Source: an uncultured Cytophagales bacterium
GTDB lineage: Bacteria > Bacteroidota > Bacteroidia > Cytophagales > Cyclobacteriaceae
Length of the DNA: 64,000 nucleotides
Assembly: GCA_913057175.1 (NCBI GenBank)
Contig: CAJXNP010000013.1
Location: forward strand, 124,001 to 188,000
Direction of reading: 5' to 3'
A program made the translations under genes and the position numbers. Under the pieces are notes generated by a model that saw nothing but the letters and a program-made list of their open reading frames with translations, had not been told where the DNA came from and ran no database searches. Shown here piece by piece: positions 1 to 8,148 of this stretch; within the stretch, counting starts at the first letter, position 1, and each line of letters opens with the position of its first letter.

Positions 1-1068
1 TATATTAAGAAATATACTTACAAATCAGGTGTGCTTTTGGGCCTGGGATTATTTGCCCTGGGTTCGTTTATGTTTTATCCGGCTAGTCTGACAATGAAGT
101 ACGGACACTTTTTATTTTCCCTTTATGTATTGGCAGGTGGACTTTCTATCCTTGAAACGACGGCTAACCCTTATATTATCGCAATGGGTCCTGAAAAAAC
201 AGGTACCATAAGGTTAAATCTGGCACAGTCATTTAACCCCATTGGATCACTGACTGGTATTTTACTTAGTAAAATTTTCATATTATCCCATTTAAATCCG
301 GCGACAGAGGTAGAAAGAGCTACCATGCCAACAGAGCAATTGAAAGCCATTCAATCAGCAGAATTGAATGCAGTTATCGGCCCGTATATAGGTGTAGCGG
401 TGTTCCTGGTTTTTCTTTGGTTTGTTATCAAATTTGTCAAAATGCCTAAAGCATCTGATGCCGGCTCTGAGCTAAACCTCATTCCAACATTTAAAAGATT
501 GATCCAAACACCTCATTATATTTGGGGAGTGGTAGCGCAATTTTTTTATATGGGTGCTCAGTTGGGAACTTGGTCTTTTACCATTCGATATGTCATGCAG
601 GAGTTAAACCTCAATGAGGACGATGCAGCTACCTATTATTTTTATGCCATTGTATTATTTACTATCTCACGTTTCGTCTTCACATTTTTAATGCGTTTTA
701 TCTCCGCCAGGGTTTTACTTATGATTGCAGCTTTAATTGGAACTACCTGTGCAGCTATTGTGATCTTGGGATCAGGTTATGTTGCTGTTTATGCATTGAT
801 TGGAATTTCTTTTAACCTTTCTCTTATGTTCCCGACAATATTTGGTCTGGCGGTGAGAGGATTAGGCAATGATACCAAAATTGGTGGAGCTGGGGTGATC
901 ATGGCGATTTTGGGCGGTGCAGTATTCCCATCTGTTCAGGCATTGATCTCTGATGCTACCAACATCCACACCTCTTTTGTGGTCCCATTAGGGTGCTTCA
1001 TTGTCGTTGCTATTTTCGGTGCAACAGGAGCGAAACTTGAACCTGAGTTAAAAGAAGCGATGGAGTAA
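1..1068 (+). CDS. FucP-type sugar:H+ symporter (MFS), 5' end outside window
   Basis: C-terminal part of a major facilitator superfamily permease of the FucP (L-fucose:H+ symporter) type. The frame is open from base 1, so the start lies to the left of the window; the first Met at 31 is internal. The segment ETTANPYIIAMGP followed by RLNLAQSFNPIGS (about bases 160-260) is the family hallmark between helices 4 and 5. At least eight hydrophobic helices follow. The substrate is probably a deoxyhexose or related monosaccharide taken up across the inner membrane with a proton; fucose is inferred from the family and from the mutarotase gene 360 bases downstream. Bacteroidota FucP paralogues also carry glucose, galactose or N-acetylglucosamine, so the sugar is uncertain. 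Confidence 0.88.
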   Translation, partial: YIKKYTYKSGVLLGLGLFALGSFMFYPASLTMKYGHFLFSLYVLAGGLSILETTANPYIIAMGPEKTGTIRLNLAQSFNPIGSLTGILLSKIFILSHLNPATEVERATMPTEQLKAIQSAELNAVIGPYIGVAVFLVFLWFVIKFVKMPKASDAGSELNLIPTFKRLIQTPHYIWGVVAQFFYMGAQLGTWSFTIRYVMQELNLNEDDAATYYFYAIVLFTISRFVFTFLMRFISARVLLMIAALIGTTCAAIVILGSGYVAVYALIGISFNLSLMFPTIFGLAVRGLGNDTKIGGAGVIMAILGGAVFPSVQALISDATNIHTSFVVPLGCFIVVAIFGATGAKLEPELKEAME

Positions 1069-1220
1069 ATTCAGGAGATTAAAGATTCCAAAGAACGTCT
1101 TTTAATTTTCAAAAATACTTATATATAAAGTTAATCTTAGCGATTTTTCCTTCTCTAAAATACGAGTGTGATGTGAAAGATCATTCCTAACATTATGATA
1201 ATATTTAAGTATATTTAACT

Positions 1221-1391
1221 ATGGAAAAGAAAATTAAAGAACTTTTTGAATTTGCCGCAGATCACGAGATCATGATTCAAAACATGAATAAAAGATTAAA
1301 GCTCGTAGAGAGTGTAGGTATTATTATATCAATAGCTTCCATTTCGGCGCTTGTTGGATTAATTGTGGTGTTAGCAAATAGTAGTATTTAA
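1221..1391 (+). CDS. 56-residue single-helix membrane micro-protein
   Basis: Short open frame from ATG 1221 to TAA 1389-1391. It has a charged, amphipathic N-terminal half (begins MEKKIKELFEFAADHE) and one hydrophobic helix (about residues 34-52, SVGIIISIASISALVGLIV), giving a small bitopic protein with its N-terminus probably in the cytoplasm. It sits between the FucP-type permease and the mutarotase on the same strand, 152 bases after the first and 39 before the second. I do not recognise a family. Supporting it as real are the coherent topology and the position inside an apparent sugar-uptake operon. Against it are the lack of a visible ribosome binding site and its shortness. Confidence 0.5.
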   Translation: MEKKIKELFEFAADHEIMIQNMNKRLKLVESVGIIISIASISALVGLIVVLANSSI

Positions 1392-1430
1392 GTAACTAAT
1401 TGCTATAATTTTTCTTTAGAATTGGACACA

Positions 1431-1781
1431 ATGTCATATATGATTAAGCGCTATTGCAAGACTCTCCAACTCAAAGACGATCCAAAACTCATCGAACAAT
1501 ACAAAAAAGTCCATGGATCAGGGGCGGTCTGGCCTGAAATCACAAAAGGGATGAAGGATGTTGGGATTGTGGATATGGAAATTTACATCTATGGAAGTCG
1601 GCTATTCATGATCATGGACACCATACCTGAATTTGATCACGACAAAGCGATGGCCGAACTTGCCCAAAAGCCTCGCCAGTCTGAATGGGAAGCATTCGTT
1701 TCCAAATTTCAGCAAACCTCATCAGATTCATCAGCCGATGCAAAGTGGCAAATGATGGAAAGGATTTACAAGATGGATTGA
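1431..1781 (+). CDS. L-rhamnose/L-fucose mutarotase family protein (DUF718)
   Basis: About 116 residues of the RhaM/COG3254 (DUF718) mutarotase family, small dimeric ferredoxin-like proteins that interconvert the alpha and beta anomers of a sugar. The diagnostic block YKKVHGSGAVWPEITKGMKD (near residues 23-42), with its conserved His and Trp-Pro-Glu, and the following IYIYGSRLFMIMDT strand are present. An upstream TTG at 1422 is in frame, but ATG 1431 or 1440 (MIKRYCKTLQL) fits family N-termini better. The neighbouring FucP-type permease suggests that the protein equilibrates an imported deoxyhexose, fucose or rhamnose; which one cannot be read from sequence. Confidence 0.85.
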   Translation: MSYMIKRYCKTLQLKDDPKLIEQYKKVHGSGAVWPEITKGMKDVGIVDMEIYIYGSRLFMIMDTIPEFDHDKAMAELAQKPRQSEWEAFVSKFQQTSSDSSADAKWQMMERIYKMD

Positions 1782-1874
1782 TATCCCCTGTACGATCTTT
1801 TGCAGTTTTGGACATCGATCAAAACAGCATCACGTACATAAAGTTAAGTGATCAGTGAAACCTGAAAAACTAGT

Positions 1875-2567
1875 ATGAAAATTCTGGAACTCACACTACT
1901 GTCAAATCACCTGCAACAGCAAAAGAAATTTTACCGCGATGTACTTGAATTGGAACTGATTGCTGAACGTAGAGATAGAATTTCTTTTCAGGTTGGTAGT
2001 ACCACCTTGAATTTTGTGGAAAGTAAAAAATTCAAACCCTATCATTTTGCTTTTAATATTCCGGCATATATGGAGGAAGAAGGTCTTGAATGGCTCAAAG
2101 ATCGAGTGGAAATCCTCAAAGAAGCAGAAAATGAAATTATCGATTTTTCCTCCTGGAATGCCCGCGCAATGTATTTTTACGACCAGGATCAAAACATCGT
2201 CGAATTTATTTCAAGGCGCAACCTGGGTATTCATTCGGATGAAAAATTCAGTTCTGACAATCTTCTTCATGTTTCAGAGATTGGTGTGCCAACTAACAAT
2301 ATTTCCGAAGTATTTGAATTTTTATCCAACGAGATTGGGTTGGAAATTTATGACGGATCTCTTTACAAATTCTGTGCTGTCGGATGGGAAACCGGCTTGT
2401 TTATTTGCATCAATAAGAATACTAAAAAATGGTTTCCCACTGATGATTTAGCTTATCCAGCCGATTTTAAAGCATTGATTGAAGAAGAAAATGTGAAGTA
2501 CGCTATTGAATTTGAAAATATGAGACTAAAACTAATTGATATTGAGGCAATTAATACAGGTTTTTGA
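1875..2567 (+). CDS. VOC (glyoxalase/dioxygenase superfamily) protein
   Basis: A 230-residue protein with two vicinal-oxygen-chelate modules. The first half has the usual pattern: an opening strand (MKILELTLLSNHL), a helix with KKFYRDVLELEL, then a strand ending in the likely metal ligand His near FKPYHFAFN and the Glu in QNIVEFISR. The second half (from about residue 130, LLHVSEIGVPTNN) repeats the fold more loosely. The family includes glyoxalase I, dioxygenases and fosfomycin-type resistance enzymes; many Bacteroidota members are unassigned. No pathway neighbour points to a substrate. The gene is monocistronic by appearance and converges with the metallo-hydrolase at 2612. Confidence 0.8.
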   Translation: MKILELTLLSNHLQQQKKFYRDVLELELIAERRDRISFQVGSTTLNFVESKKFKPYHFAFNIPAYMEEEGLEWLKDRVEILKEAENEIIDFSSWNARAMYFYDQDQNIVEFISRRNLGIHSDEKFSSDNLLHVSEIGVPTNNISEVFEFLSNEIGLEIYDGSLYKFCAVGWETGLFICINKNTKKWFPTDDLAYPADFKALIEEENVKYAIEFENMRLKLIDIEAINTGF

Positions 2568-2611
2568 CTTAATATTCGGATTATCCTCATAGGAGCAATG
2601 TTAATGGAACA

Positions 2612-3487
2612 CTATTCAAGGCCCTCATAAACCATATTGACGATGCTTTCGAGATTGGCATCGGCGCTAATCACTTCTTTTAAGGGATTTAAGGAAATAA
2701 TTTCTTCTTTCGATTTGCCTTCATCTTTTAACTTTTTCACAACATCCCGAATATCCGTCAGCCACTCTTTGAGATCAATAACATCCTGCCTGACAGAGAT
2801 CTGCCCATGTCCTGGAATCACCTTTGTCTGGTTATTCATCATCATTCCCGCTTTTTCCAGTGCATCAATAAATCCATTGATGTTTCCTCCATGTTCCATA
2901 TCGATATACGGGAAGCCATAGCGAACAAAAACGTCACCCATGTGATAGACATTTGCATTTTGAAAATGGATGATCACATCTCCATCTGTATGAGCATTGT
3001 CGACGTGGAAAATATTTATTGTCTCACCGTTGAAATGTAGTGCCATTGTTTCCGAAAAGGTGATGACGGGCAGACTTTCATCCGGAAATTCACTTTTGCC
3101 TTCTTGGGCTATCCGCTTGAGTTGATCAGCTTGAATATTTTCCCGTGTATTATCATGAGAAATGATGATTGATCCGCCCTTTCCAAAATTTTCATTTCCT
3201 CCGGTATGATCATGGTGATAATGGGTATTAATGACAAATTCAATTGATTGGTCTGTAATTTCAGCAATAACGGCTTTGATCTTTTCTGTCAATGGAGCAA
3301 ACTGGTCATCGATAATGAAGGCACCATCTTCTCCAACGCAAAGACCAATATTTCCTCCACGCCCTTCCAGCATGTAAATGCTTTCGGTTATTTTATGTGA
3401 TATAATTTTAACGGAATCAAATTCTTGTGAATAAGATAAAAACGAGGTAGGAATAAGCAGAAAAGGAAGCAGGACTTTTCGAAACAT
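2612..3487 (-). CDS. Secreted metallo-beta-lactamase-fold hydrolase
   Basis: A 291-residue MBL-fold zinc hydrolase. The zinc motif HxHxDH is complete (His89, His91, Asp93 and His94 within NTHYHHDHTGG), and further ligands are visible in VDNAHTDGD and in the terminal VIPGHG. Met at 3487 begins a clean signal peptide (MFRKVLLPFLLIPTSFLSYS); an upstream Met at 3514 would add nine residues before it and is less likely. The protein should therefore be periplasmic or exported. Subfamily features resemble the cyclase/quinoprotein-relay-like hydrolases more than true class B lactamases, so antibiotic hydrolysis should not be assumed. It is followed at 3607 on the same strand by the TolQ-like gene upstream. 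Confidence 0.88.
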   Translation of the reverse strand: MFRKVLLPFLLIPTSFLSYSQEFDSVKIISHKITESIYMLEGRGGNIGLCVGEDGAFIIDDQFAPLTEKIKAVIAEITDQSIEFVINTHYHHDHTGGNENFGKGGSIIISHDNTRENIQADQLKRIAQEGKSEFPDESLPVITFSETMALHFNGETINIFHVDNAHTDGDVIIHFQNANVYHMGDVFVRYGFPYIDMEHGGNINGFIDALEKAGMMMNNQTKVIPGHGQISVRQDVIDLKEWLTDIRDVVKKLKDEGKSKEEIISLNPLKEVISADANLESIVNMVYEGLE

Positions 3488-3606
3488 AGCGATGGGTTTT
3501 AAAGATTGTAACAATCAATAAATTACCACCTAAATCATTATCAAACAAAGATAATTTGATAGCCGGAAACTGCCATTTTGAGTTTCTGTCGTCCTGCAAT
3601 CCTGGT

Positions 3607-3999
3607 TTATGAGGATGAATTGTTCATATGTAATTTTTTTAGCGTCCAATCCAGTCCCATCCAGATAAGAATAGAAATGGCATAGATGATCATTCCATAT
3701 AAGGTTGTGATCATGGAAACTTTCAATCCGCCCGCTAAAATTGCCGACGATACACTTTCCATTTGTTCAATTACTGTAAAAGCTTGAAATAACCCAATCA
3801 GTTGACCTAGTATCCCAAAAACCAAAGCAAAAAGCCCAATTGATTTAATGTATTTAATCTTACGTCTCAATTCTTCAAGAGAGAAAGAACTACTTTGGAT
3901 TTGAACAAAACTCCAAATCGATACCGCCAACATGAAAACAAAAATAATAGTCAGGATTCCCATAAATAATGGTCCACCTTCGATAAATAACTTAAACAT
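3607..3999 (-). CDS. Short MotA/TolQ/ExbB proton-channel family protein
   Basis: A 130-residue, three-helix membrane protein. Hydrophobic spans lie near residues 10-32, 52-72 and 88-113. The last two, with GLFALVFGILGQLIGLFQAF and ILAGGLKVSMITTLYGMII, match the conserved TM2-TM3 region of MotA/TolQ/ExbB channels. It is well short of the usual 200-240 residues and has no ExbD/TolR partner beside it, so it may be a stand-alone variant or may recruit a partner encoded elsewhere. It is transcribed divergently from the LytTR regulator. Role inferred: use of the proton gradient to energise an envelope process. The specific process is unknown. Confidence 0.75.
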   Translation of the reverse strand: MFKLFIEGGPLFMGILTIIFVFMLAVSIWSFVQIQSSSFSLEELRRKIKYIKSIGLFALVFGILGQLIGLFQAFTVIEQMESVSSAILAGGLKVSMITTLYGMIIYAISILIWMGLDWTLKKLHMNNSSS

Positions 4000-4139
4000 G
4001 ATAATAATTTTTAGTTAAACATGCTCAAATTTAGGTAGTATGGTTGCAGGTAATCAATGTTGAATCCAGCTCTAAATTGGTATTTTATCGATTAATTTTC
4101 CTTGGAAACAAGTATTTTTTCATTTTTAATAAAAATTCT

Positions 4140-4892
4140 GTGAAAGCAAAACAACATATCATTTTTTGGATTGTCGTTTCAATCATTCTGATTTTCTTCT
4201 TTGGAAAATCATTACAAAGCTATTCCATAGCATTTTACTTCGTGGCTTTTTTATTACCGGTAATTATCATAACCTCTTACTTTTTTAATTATGTCCTGGT
4301 TCCAAAGTATTTATTGCGCAAGCTATATGGGCTATTCATTTTGTACATGGTTTACACACTTATCATTTCCCTGTATCTGGAAATGATTGTTATCACCTTA
4401 TCCTTTATTGTTCTGGCTAATTACCGATATGCTGAATTGACTCCGATTTTTTACGATATATTTCTTTTAGGCATCCTTCTTTATTTTGTTGTTTTTCTGA
4501 ATTCCTTTATTCTTTTGATTATTCGCTCTCAAAAGGACCAGTTAAAACAAAAGGAGTTAATAGATCAAAAGGAAAAGCTGGAAGTAGGTTGCCTGGTGGT
4601 TCGGTCTAATAGAAAAAGTGTAAAAATTTCTTATGACGAAATAGGTTATCTGGAAAGTCTTGGTGATTACGTTAAGATTATTTCCCAGTCCAATCAACCC
4701 ATTTTAACGAAAGAAAAAATAAGCCATCTCGAAGTTAAGCTACCCGAAAAGTTTCTCAGGGTACACCGCTCATTTATAGTTAATACGGATAAAATTCTGT
4801 CTTTCAATAAAGAAGAAGTAGTAATGAATAATATTTCCATTCCCATCAGTCGCACCTACAAGAAGGCGGCTTTGGAATTTTTGAATGGGTAA
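4140..4892 (+). CDS. Membrane-bound LytTR-family transcription regulator
   Basis: About 250 residues: four hydrophobic helices (roughly residues 8-130) followed by a linker helix and a C-terminal LytTR DNA-binding domain. The LytTR part shows the hallmark order ISYDEIGYLESLGDYVKI, then EKFLRVHRSFIVN and a final SIPISRTYKK. There is no ATG before the membrane region; an in-frame TTG at 4044 gives 282 residues, but the GTG at 4140 starts a more natural sequence (KAKQHIIFWIVVSIIL) and is preferred. Membrane-LytTR proteins couple a membrane signal directly to transcription without a kinase. Two perfect hairpins lie directly downstream (4910-4978). Confidence 0.8.
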   Translation: MKAKQHIIFWIVVSIILIFFFGKSLQSYSIAFYFVAFLLPVIIITSYFFNYVLVPKYLLRKLYGLFILYMVYTLIISLYLEMIVITLSFIVLANYRYAELTPIFYDIFLLGILLYFVVFLNSFILLIIRSQKDQLKQKELIDQKEKLEVGCLVVRSNRKSVKISYDEIGYLESLGDYVKIISQSNQPILTKEKISHLEVKLPEKFLRVHRSFIVNTDKILSFNKEEVVMNNISIPISRTYKKAALEFLNG

Positions 4893-4909
4893 AAAATGTT
4901 GTTAACCCG

Positions 4910-4978
4910 CATTATTCATGGAAAAACATGAATAATGACGATAACTTATTGAAAAATTTCTGTTATTCAATAAGTTAT
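4910..4978. repeat. Two tandem perfect inverted repeats
   Basis: First hairpin: 11-base arms CATTATTCATG (4910-4920) and CATGAATAATG (4927-4937) with a 6-base loop. Second: 13-base arms ATAACTTATTGAA (4941-4953) and its exact complement (4966-4978) with a 12-base loop. GTTAAC occurs on both sides of the pair. Neither hairpin is followed by a T tract, so they are not typical intrinsic terminators. They lie between the LytTR regulator and the OmpH-like gene. Confidence 0.85.
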
Positions 4979-5064
4979 GTCCGTGTTAACATGTTTTAAC
5001 AATTAGGAGCTCAAAAATTTCTGGCAGATTCTCTACATTTCTTTAGAAATTAAAATAAAAAGCT

Positions 5065-5571
5065 ATGAAATCATTTGTAATTTTTTTAGTAATAGTTGGA
5101 ATTGGCTATTCCTCATTTGCTCAAAAGCCATCCAGTTCAATAAAGGTCGGACATGCTAGCATAATCTACATCTTAAGTCAATTACCTGAATCCAGGAAAA
5201 TAGAAGCCGAATTAAAAGCATATGAGAATAAACTGAAGGAAAGGATTGAAGTTAAGATCCGGGAATACGAGAAGCTATTTTCAGAGATTCATTCAATGGG
5301 TGATCAAGCAAACGCTGAGTTGAAAAATAAATTGAAAAACTCGGAATCTGAGATTCAGAAAGCCAGAAATGAAGCTCAAATTGCTTACCAAATAAAACAG
5401 AGAGATTTGCTTGAACCCTTACAACAAAAAATCAGAGAGGCTATTGAAGAGGTAGCGATTGAAAATGAGTTAGCCTATATTCTGGATAAAAATGAAAATA
5501 TTCTTTATGCTGATGGGCATCATGATGTAACGGAATTTATTCTTGAAAAGCTTATCCTTGGTAGCAATTAA
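5065..5571 (+). CDS. OmpH/Skp-family periplasmic chaperone
   Basis: A 168-residue secreted protein with a signal peptide (MKSFVIFLVIVGIGYSSFAQ). The IKVGHASIIYILSQLPESR segment is the OmpH/Skp opening strand (typically 'iayvd..yIl..lPe...'). A long charged coiled coil follows (about residues 45-125) and then a closing segment (LAYILDKNENILYADG), which is the family's C-terminal strand. Skp-like proteins hold unfolded outer-membrane proteins in the periplasm. Bacteroidota encode several; this copy is alone rather than next to bamA, so it may be a specialised paralogue. It ends at a good intrinsic terminator. Confidence 0.87.
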   Translation: MKSFVIFLVIVGIGYSSFAQKPSSSIKVGHASIIYILSQLPESRKIEAELKAYENKLKERIEVKIREYEKLFSEIHSMGDQANAELKNKLKNSESEIQKARNEAQIAYQIKQRDLLEPLQQKIREAIEEVAIENELAYILDKNENILYADGHHDVTEFILEKLILGSN

Positions 5572-5583
5572 AAGGTAGAAAAT

Positions 5584-5616
5584 AAAAAAGACTACCTTGG
5601 GAGGGTAGCCTTTTTT
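5584..5616 (+). terminator. Intrinsic terminator after ompH-like gene
   Basis: An A tract, then CTACC (5592-5596), a 7-base loop, GGTAG (5604-5608) and CCTTTTTT. The A and T tracts extend the stem, and the hairpin may act in both directions. Confidence 0.8.
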
Positions 5617-5684
5617 GTAACGGGAATTATTGAGGGAGTTGACTGGTAATTTATTTAGTTAACTGTTATGTTCTGTTGTGTTTC

Positions 5685-6572
5685 TTACTTTTTAACCATT
5701 ACCAGGTATTTTGAAGATTCCCAGAATTTATCTGGATCTAATATCACTAACTTATCAACCTGCTTTTCTTCTTCGTTTAAGACGATCTCATAAGAATCCT
5801 GCGGGTGATTAGTAACTAATTCTACTTTCTTACTGTTTACAGGAATGGAATTTACTTCTCTAATATCCACTGATGTAAACGCACTCTTGCTGGCTCTTGG
5901 ATTCAACTGATCCACTTTACCGATACCGATGAAACCACCTTCTCTGGTAATGATTTCTTTTTCTTCAAGCTCAGTGGTTGTTCCTGCGGTATAGTAAGCA
6001 GTGTGCAACGCTTCATCCATTTCCTGAATAGTGCTTTCGTTGGCTGTTATGATTTCTGTTTTGGTTGTGTTTTCTGTGAAAAGGGAGTCAACTTTTGTAT
6101 TTAAAGTCTCATTTTGTGCAGTCAAATCACTCACTCTCATGTTTAATGTTTCGACTTCCGATTCTTTAAGAGTCACTTTTTCTTCCAATTCAGCAACCAT
6201 CTTTTTGAATTTGTTTGACTGGTAGTATGAATTGTTGAGTTTTTTATTCAACTCTTCCATTTTCGTCTTATTTTCTTCCATCAATGTGTTGATAGCTTTC
6301 AAATCTTCAACAATCTGCTTTTTAGAAGCGGCATCTTCAGTAGGATTGTTTTCCTGTTCAAGAGAAATCATGTTTTCTCTTTTCTTAATTTCATTCAGGT
6401 TACTCTCAATATCTGATACAAGTGTGAAATATTCAGTCAATTCCGTATCTCTTGTGTTTAGCTCATACTTCAGACTGTCAATGCTTCCCTGCATTTGAGC
6501 TATTCTTTCTTTGTCAGTACACGATGCTGCTAAAACAACAACAGCACTTGCAATAATTAGTTTGAGTTTCAT
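5685..6572 (-). CDS. Coiled-coil lipoprotein, probable target of the adjacent sigma-54 regulator
   Basis: A 295-residue protein. It starts with a lipoprotein signal (MKLKLIIASAVVVLAASC) and has a long coiled coil (about residues 20-190) rich in Glu, Lys, Asn and Leu heptads, then a beta-rich C-terminal part (EKEIITREGGFIGIGKVD onward). I do not recognise a named family. Start 6572 is chosen over an upstream Met at 6611 because it begins the signal peptide and because the proposed sigma-54 promoter (6606-6621) would place the transcript start near 6595. It should be anchored to a membrane facing the periplasm. The gene lies just downstream of the kinase/regulator pair on the same strand but appears to have its own promoter. 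Confidence 0.75.
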   Translation of the reverse strand: MKLKLIIASAVVVLAASCTDKERIAQMQGSIDSLKYELNTRDTELTEYFTLVSDIESNLNEIKKRENMISLEQENNPTEDAASKKQIVEDLKAINTLMEENKTKMEELNKKLNNSYYQSNKFKKMVAELEEKVTLKESEVETLNMRVSDLTAQNETLNTKVDSLFTENTTKTEIITANESTIQEMDEALHTAYYTAGTTTELEEKEIITREGGFIGIGKVDQLNPRASKSAFTSVDIREVNSIPVNSKKVELVTNHPQDSYEIVLNEEEKQVDKLVILDPDKFWESSKYLVMVKK

Positions 6573-6605
6573 TTTGTGAAATTGTTTTTGAGTTGCCAGG
6601 TTATA

Positions 6606-6621
6606 TGCCAAAAGGTTGCCA
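6606..6621 (-). promoter_or_regulatory. Sigma-54-like promoter of the coiled-coil lipoprotein gene
   Basis: Read on the minus strand the sequence is TGGCAACCTTTTGGCA: GG and GC separated by exactly ten bases, the invariant -24/-12 spacing of RpoN promoters. The -24 box TGGCA is perfect. The -12 box is TGGC rather than the consensus TTGC. The predicted start is about 6595, giving a leader of some 23 bases to ATG 6572. The neighbouring regulator carries the GAFTGA loop needed at such promoters. Confidence 0.55.
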
Positions 6622-6674
6622 AAAACTTAATTAATTGATTTACAGGGGTTTAAATTTTGGCTATCTTCAAATTA

Positions 6675-6689
6675 TTGTCATTTTGACAA
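6675..6689. promoter_or_regulatory. Palindromic upstream activator-like site
   Basis: TTGTCATTTTGACAA is a palindrome (arms TTGTCA/TGACAA) centred about 87 bases upstream of the predicted sigma-54 start. This is the usual distance for an enhancer-binding protein site. The same motif occurs at 10858-10872, upstream of the kinase operon. Confidence 0.5.
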
Positions 6690-6768
6690 AATCTTTGCAG
6701 AATTGATAATGAGGAACTAAAAATGAGAAGGGATTTGACGATAAAATACAGCCATGCATTGGAAATGG

Positions 6769-8121
6769 TCAGGAACTAATGACCTCTTCTTCTTTCATCA
6801 TACGATATATGGTGGAAAACCCAATGCCAAGCTTTTCTGCTGCTACCTTTACATTATCATCGTATTTTTTAAGGTATGATTTTACAATCCTGTGATTGTG
6901 TTCACGTAAAGTTAATTCGTGGTTGATTACATCGGGATCGGTCTCGTCATTCCCGAATGAAATATCTTCCGGCTCTATTTCGTCCGTGTTAGACATAACA
7001 AACGCCAATTCGATGACTGATTTTAGTTCACGGACATTTCCCGGATAGGAATAGGAGAGGAGTTTCTTTTGAGCTTCCCGACCGAGAATCTTGGTTTCGA
7101 CTCTATTTTCATTGGCATAAATATCCATGAAGAATTTTGCCAAAACGATAATATCGCTTTCCCTTGTCCTCAATGGAGGCATTTCAATTGTAATACCAAA
7201 TAGCCGGTAATACAGGTCATCCCTGAACTTTTTCTCTTTTACTTCTTTTTGAAGATTTCGATTGGTTGCTACAATGATCCGGCAATTGGTTTTGATCACC
7301 TTGTTGCTTCCAACCCGGGTAATTTCCTTTTCCTGTAGTGCTCGTAAAAGTTTGGCCTGAAGAGTAAGGTCCATTTCACCAATCTCATCAAGAAAAAGAG
7401 TGCCGCCATCCGCTTCTTCGAACTTTCCAATCCTTGTGGCCTGGGCTCCTGTAAATGCTCCTTTTTCATGACCGAATAATTCACTTTCAATCAACTCTTT
7501 TGGCATGGCGGCAATGTTTACGGCAACAAACGCCTCTTTTTTTCTGGCTGAATTGTAGTGGATGGCTTTTGCAACCAATTCTTTCCCTGTACCAGTTTCA
7601 CCGGTAATGGTTACAACAATATTGGTATGGATGGCTTTTTCGATAAGACCGAATATCTTTTTGATCTCTTTACTTTTGCCAATGATCGATTTTTCAAAAT
7701 CGTATTTTTTCTCCACTTCCTGTTGAAGGGAGTCAATCTGCTTCCTGAGACCTTTTTGTTTTTTAATATTTCTAAGGACGTTGAGGATTCTGTCCCTGAT
7801 ATCTTTGGACTTGACGATGTAATCGTATGCTCCAAGTTTTAATAGTTCGACAGCTGTTTCAATTTTTTCCTGTTCTGAAATGATGATCACTTCGATCTCG
7901 GGATTATAATCCTTTATTTTTTTCAGCATATCCGCTCCTGTCATATCGGGCAGACGATAGTCCAGAGTAATGATATCAGGGTTTTCCTTTAACCTTTCCA
8001 GACAATGTTTACCCTCCTGAAATTTGACAATATCGTGGTCATCGTCCAGTTTCAGGTTGTAAGCTATAAACTCATTGTACCAATCGTCATCCTCGACAAC
8101 AAATATTTTTAACATACCCAT
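6769..8121 (-). CDS. NtrC-family sigma-54-dependent response regulator
   Basis: A 450-residue response regulator with three domains. The receiver domain has an acidic pocket near residues 10-13 and phospho-acceptor Asp54 in [10 protein letters not shown]. The AAA+ domain has Walker A GETGTGKE at 174-181, the sigma-54-contacting loop GAFTGA at 221-226 and Walker [11 protein letters not shown] at 241-250. The C-terminal Fis-type helix-turn-helix is [19 protein letters not shown]. It hydrolyses ATP to open RpoN promoters from upstream sites. It lies 27 bases downstream of the hybrid kinase on the same strand, so the two form an operon and probably a phosphorelay pair. A likely direct target is the lipoprotein gene that follows. 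Confidence 0.95.
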   Translation of the reverse strand: MGMLKIFVVEDDDWYNEFIAYNLKLDDDHDIVKFQEGKHCLERLKENPDIITLDYRLPDMTGADMLKKIKDYNPEIEVIIISEQEKIETAVELLKLGAYDYIVKSKDIRDRILNVLRNIKKQKGLRKQIDSLQQEVEKKYDFEKSIIGKSKEIKKIFGLIEKAIHTNIVVTITGETGTGKELVAKAIHYNSARKKEAFVAVNIAAMPKELIESELFGHEKGAFTGAQATRIGKFEEADGGTLFLDEIGEMDLTLQAKLLRALQEKEITRVGSNKVIKTNCRIIVATNRNLQKEVKEKKFRDDLYYRLFGITIEMPPLRTRESDIIVLAKFFMDIYANENRVETKILGREAQKKLLSYSYPGNVRELKSVIELAFVMSNTDEIEPEDISFGNDETDPDVINHELTLREHNHRIVKSYLKKYDDNVKVAAEKLGIGFSTIYRMMKEEEVISS

Positions 8122-8148
8122 AGTTTATCCTTCTAAAAATATTCCCAT

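Noticed and set aside
2612-3487. Calling the MBL-fold protein a beta-lactamase resistance gene
   Set aside because: The fold is shared by many hydrolases, and the sequence is closer to cyclase-type members than to class B lactamases.
6684-6699. Plus-strand sequence TGACAAAATCTTTGCA resembling a sigma-54 promoter
   Set aside because: The invariant GG of the -24 box is GA, no plus-strand gene follows, and the match overlaps the regulator-type palindrome.
6723-6779. 18-codon frame (MRRDLTIKYS...) after the sigma-54-like match
   Set aside because: Overlaps the end of the regulator gene on the other strand, with no conserved features.
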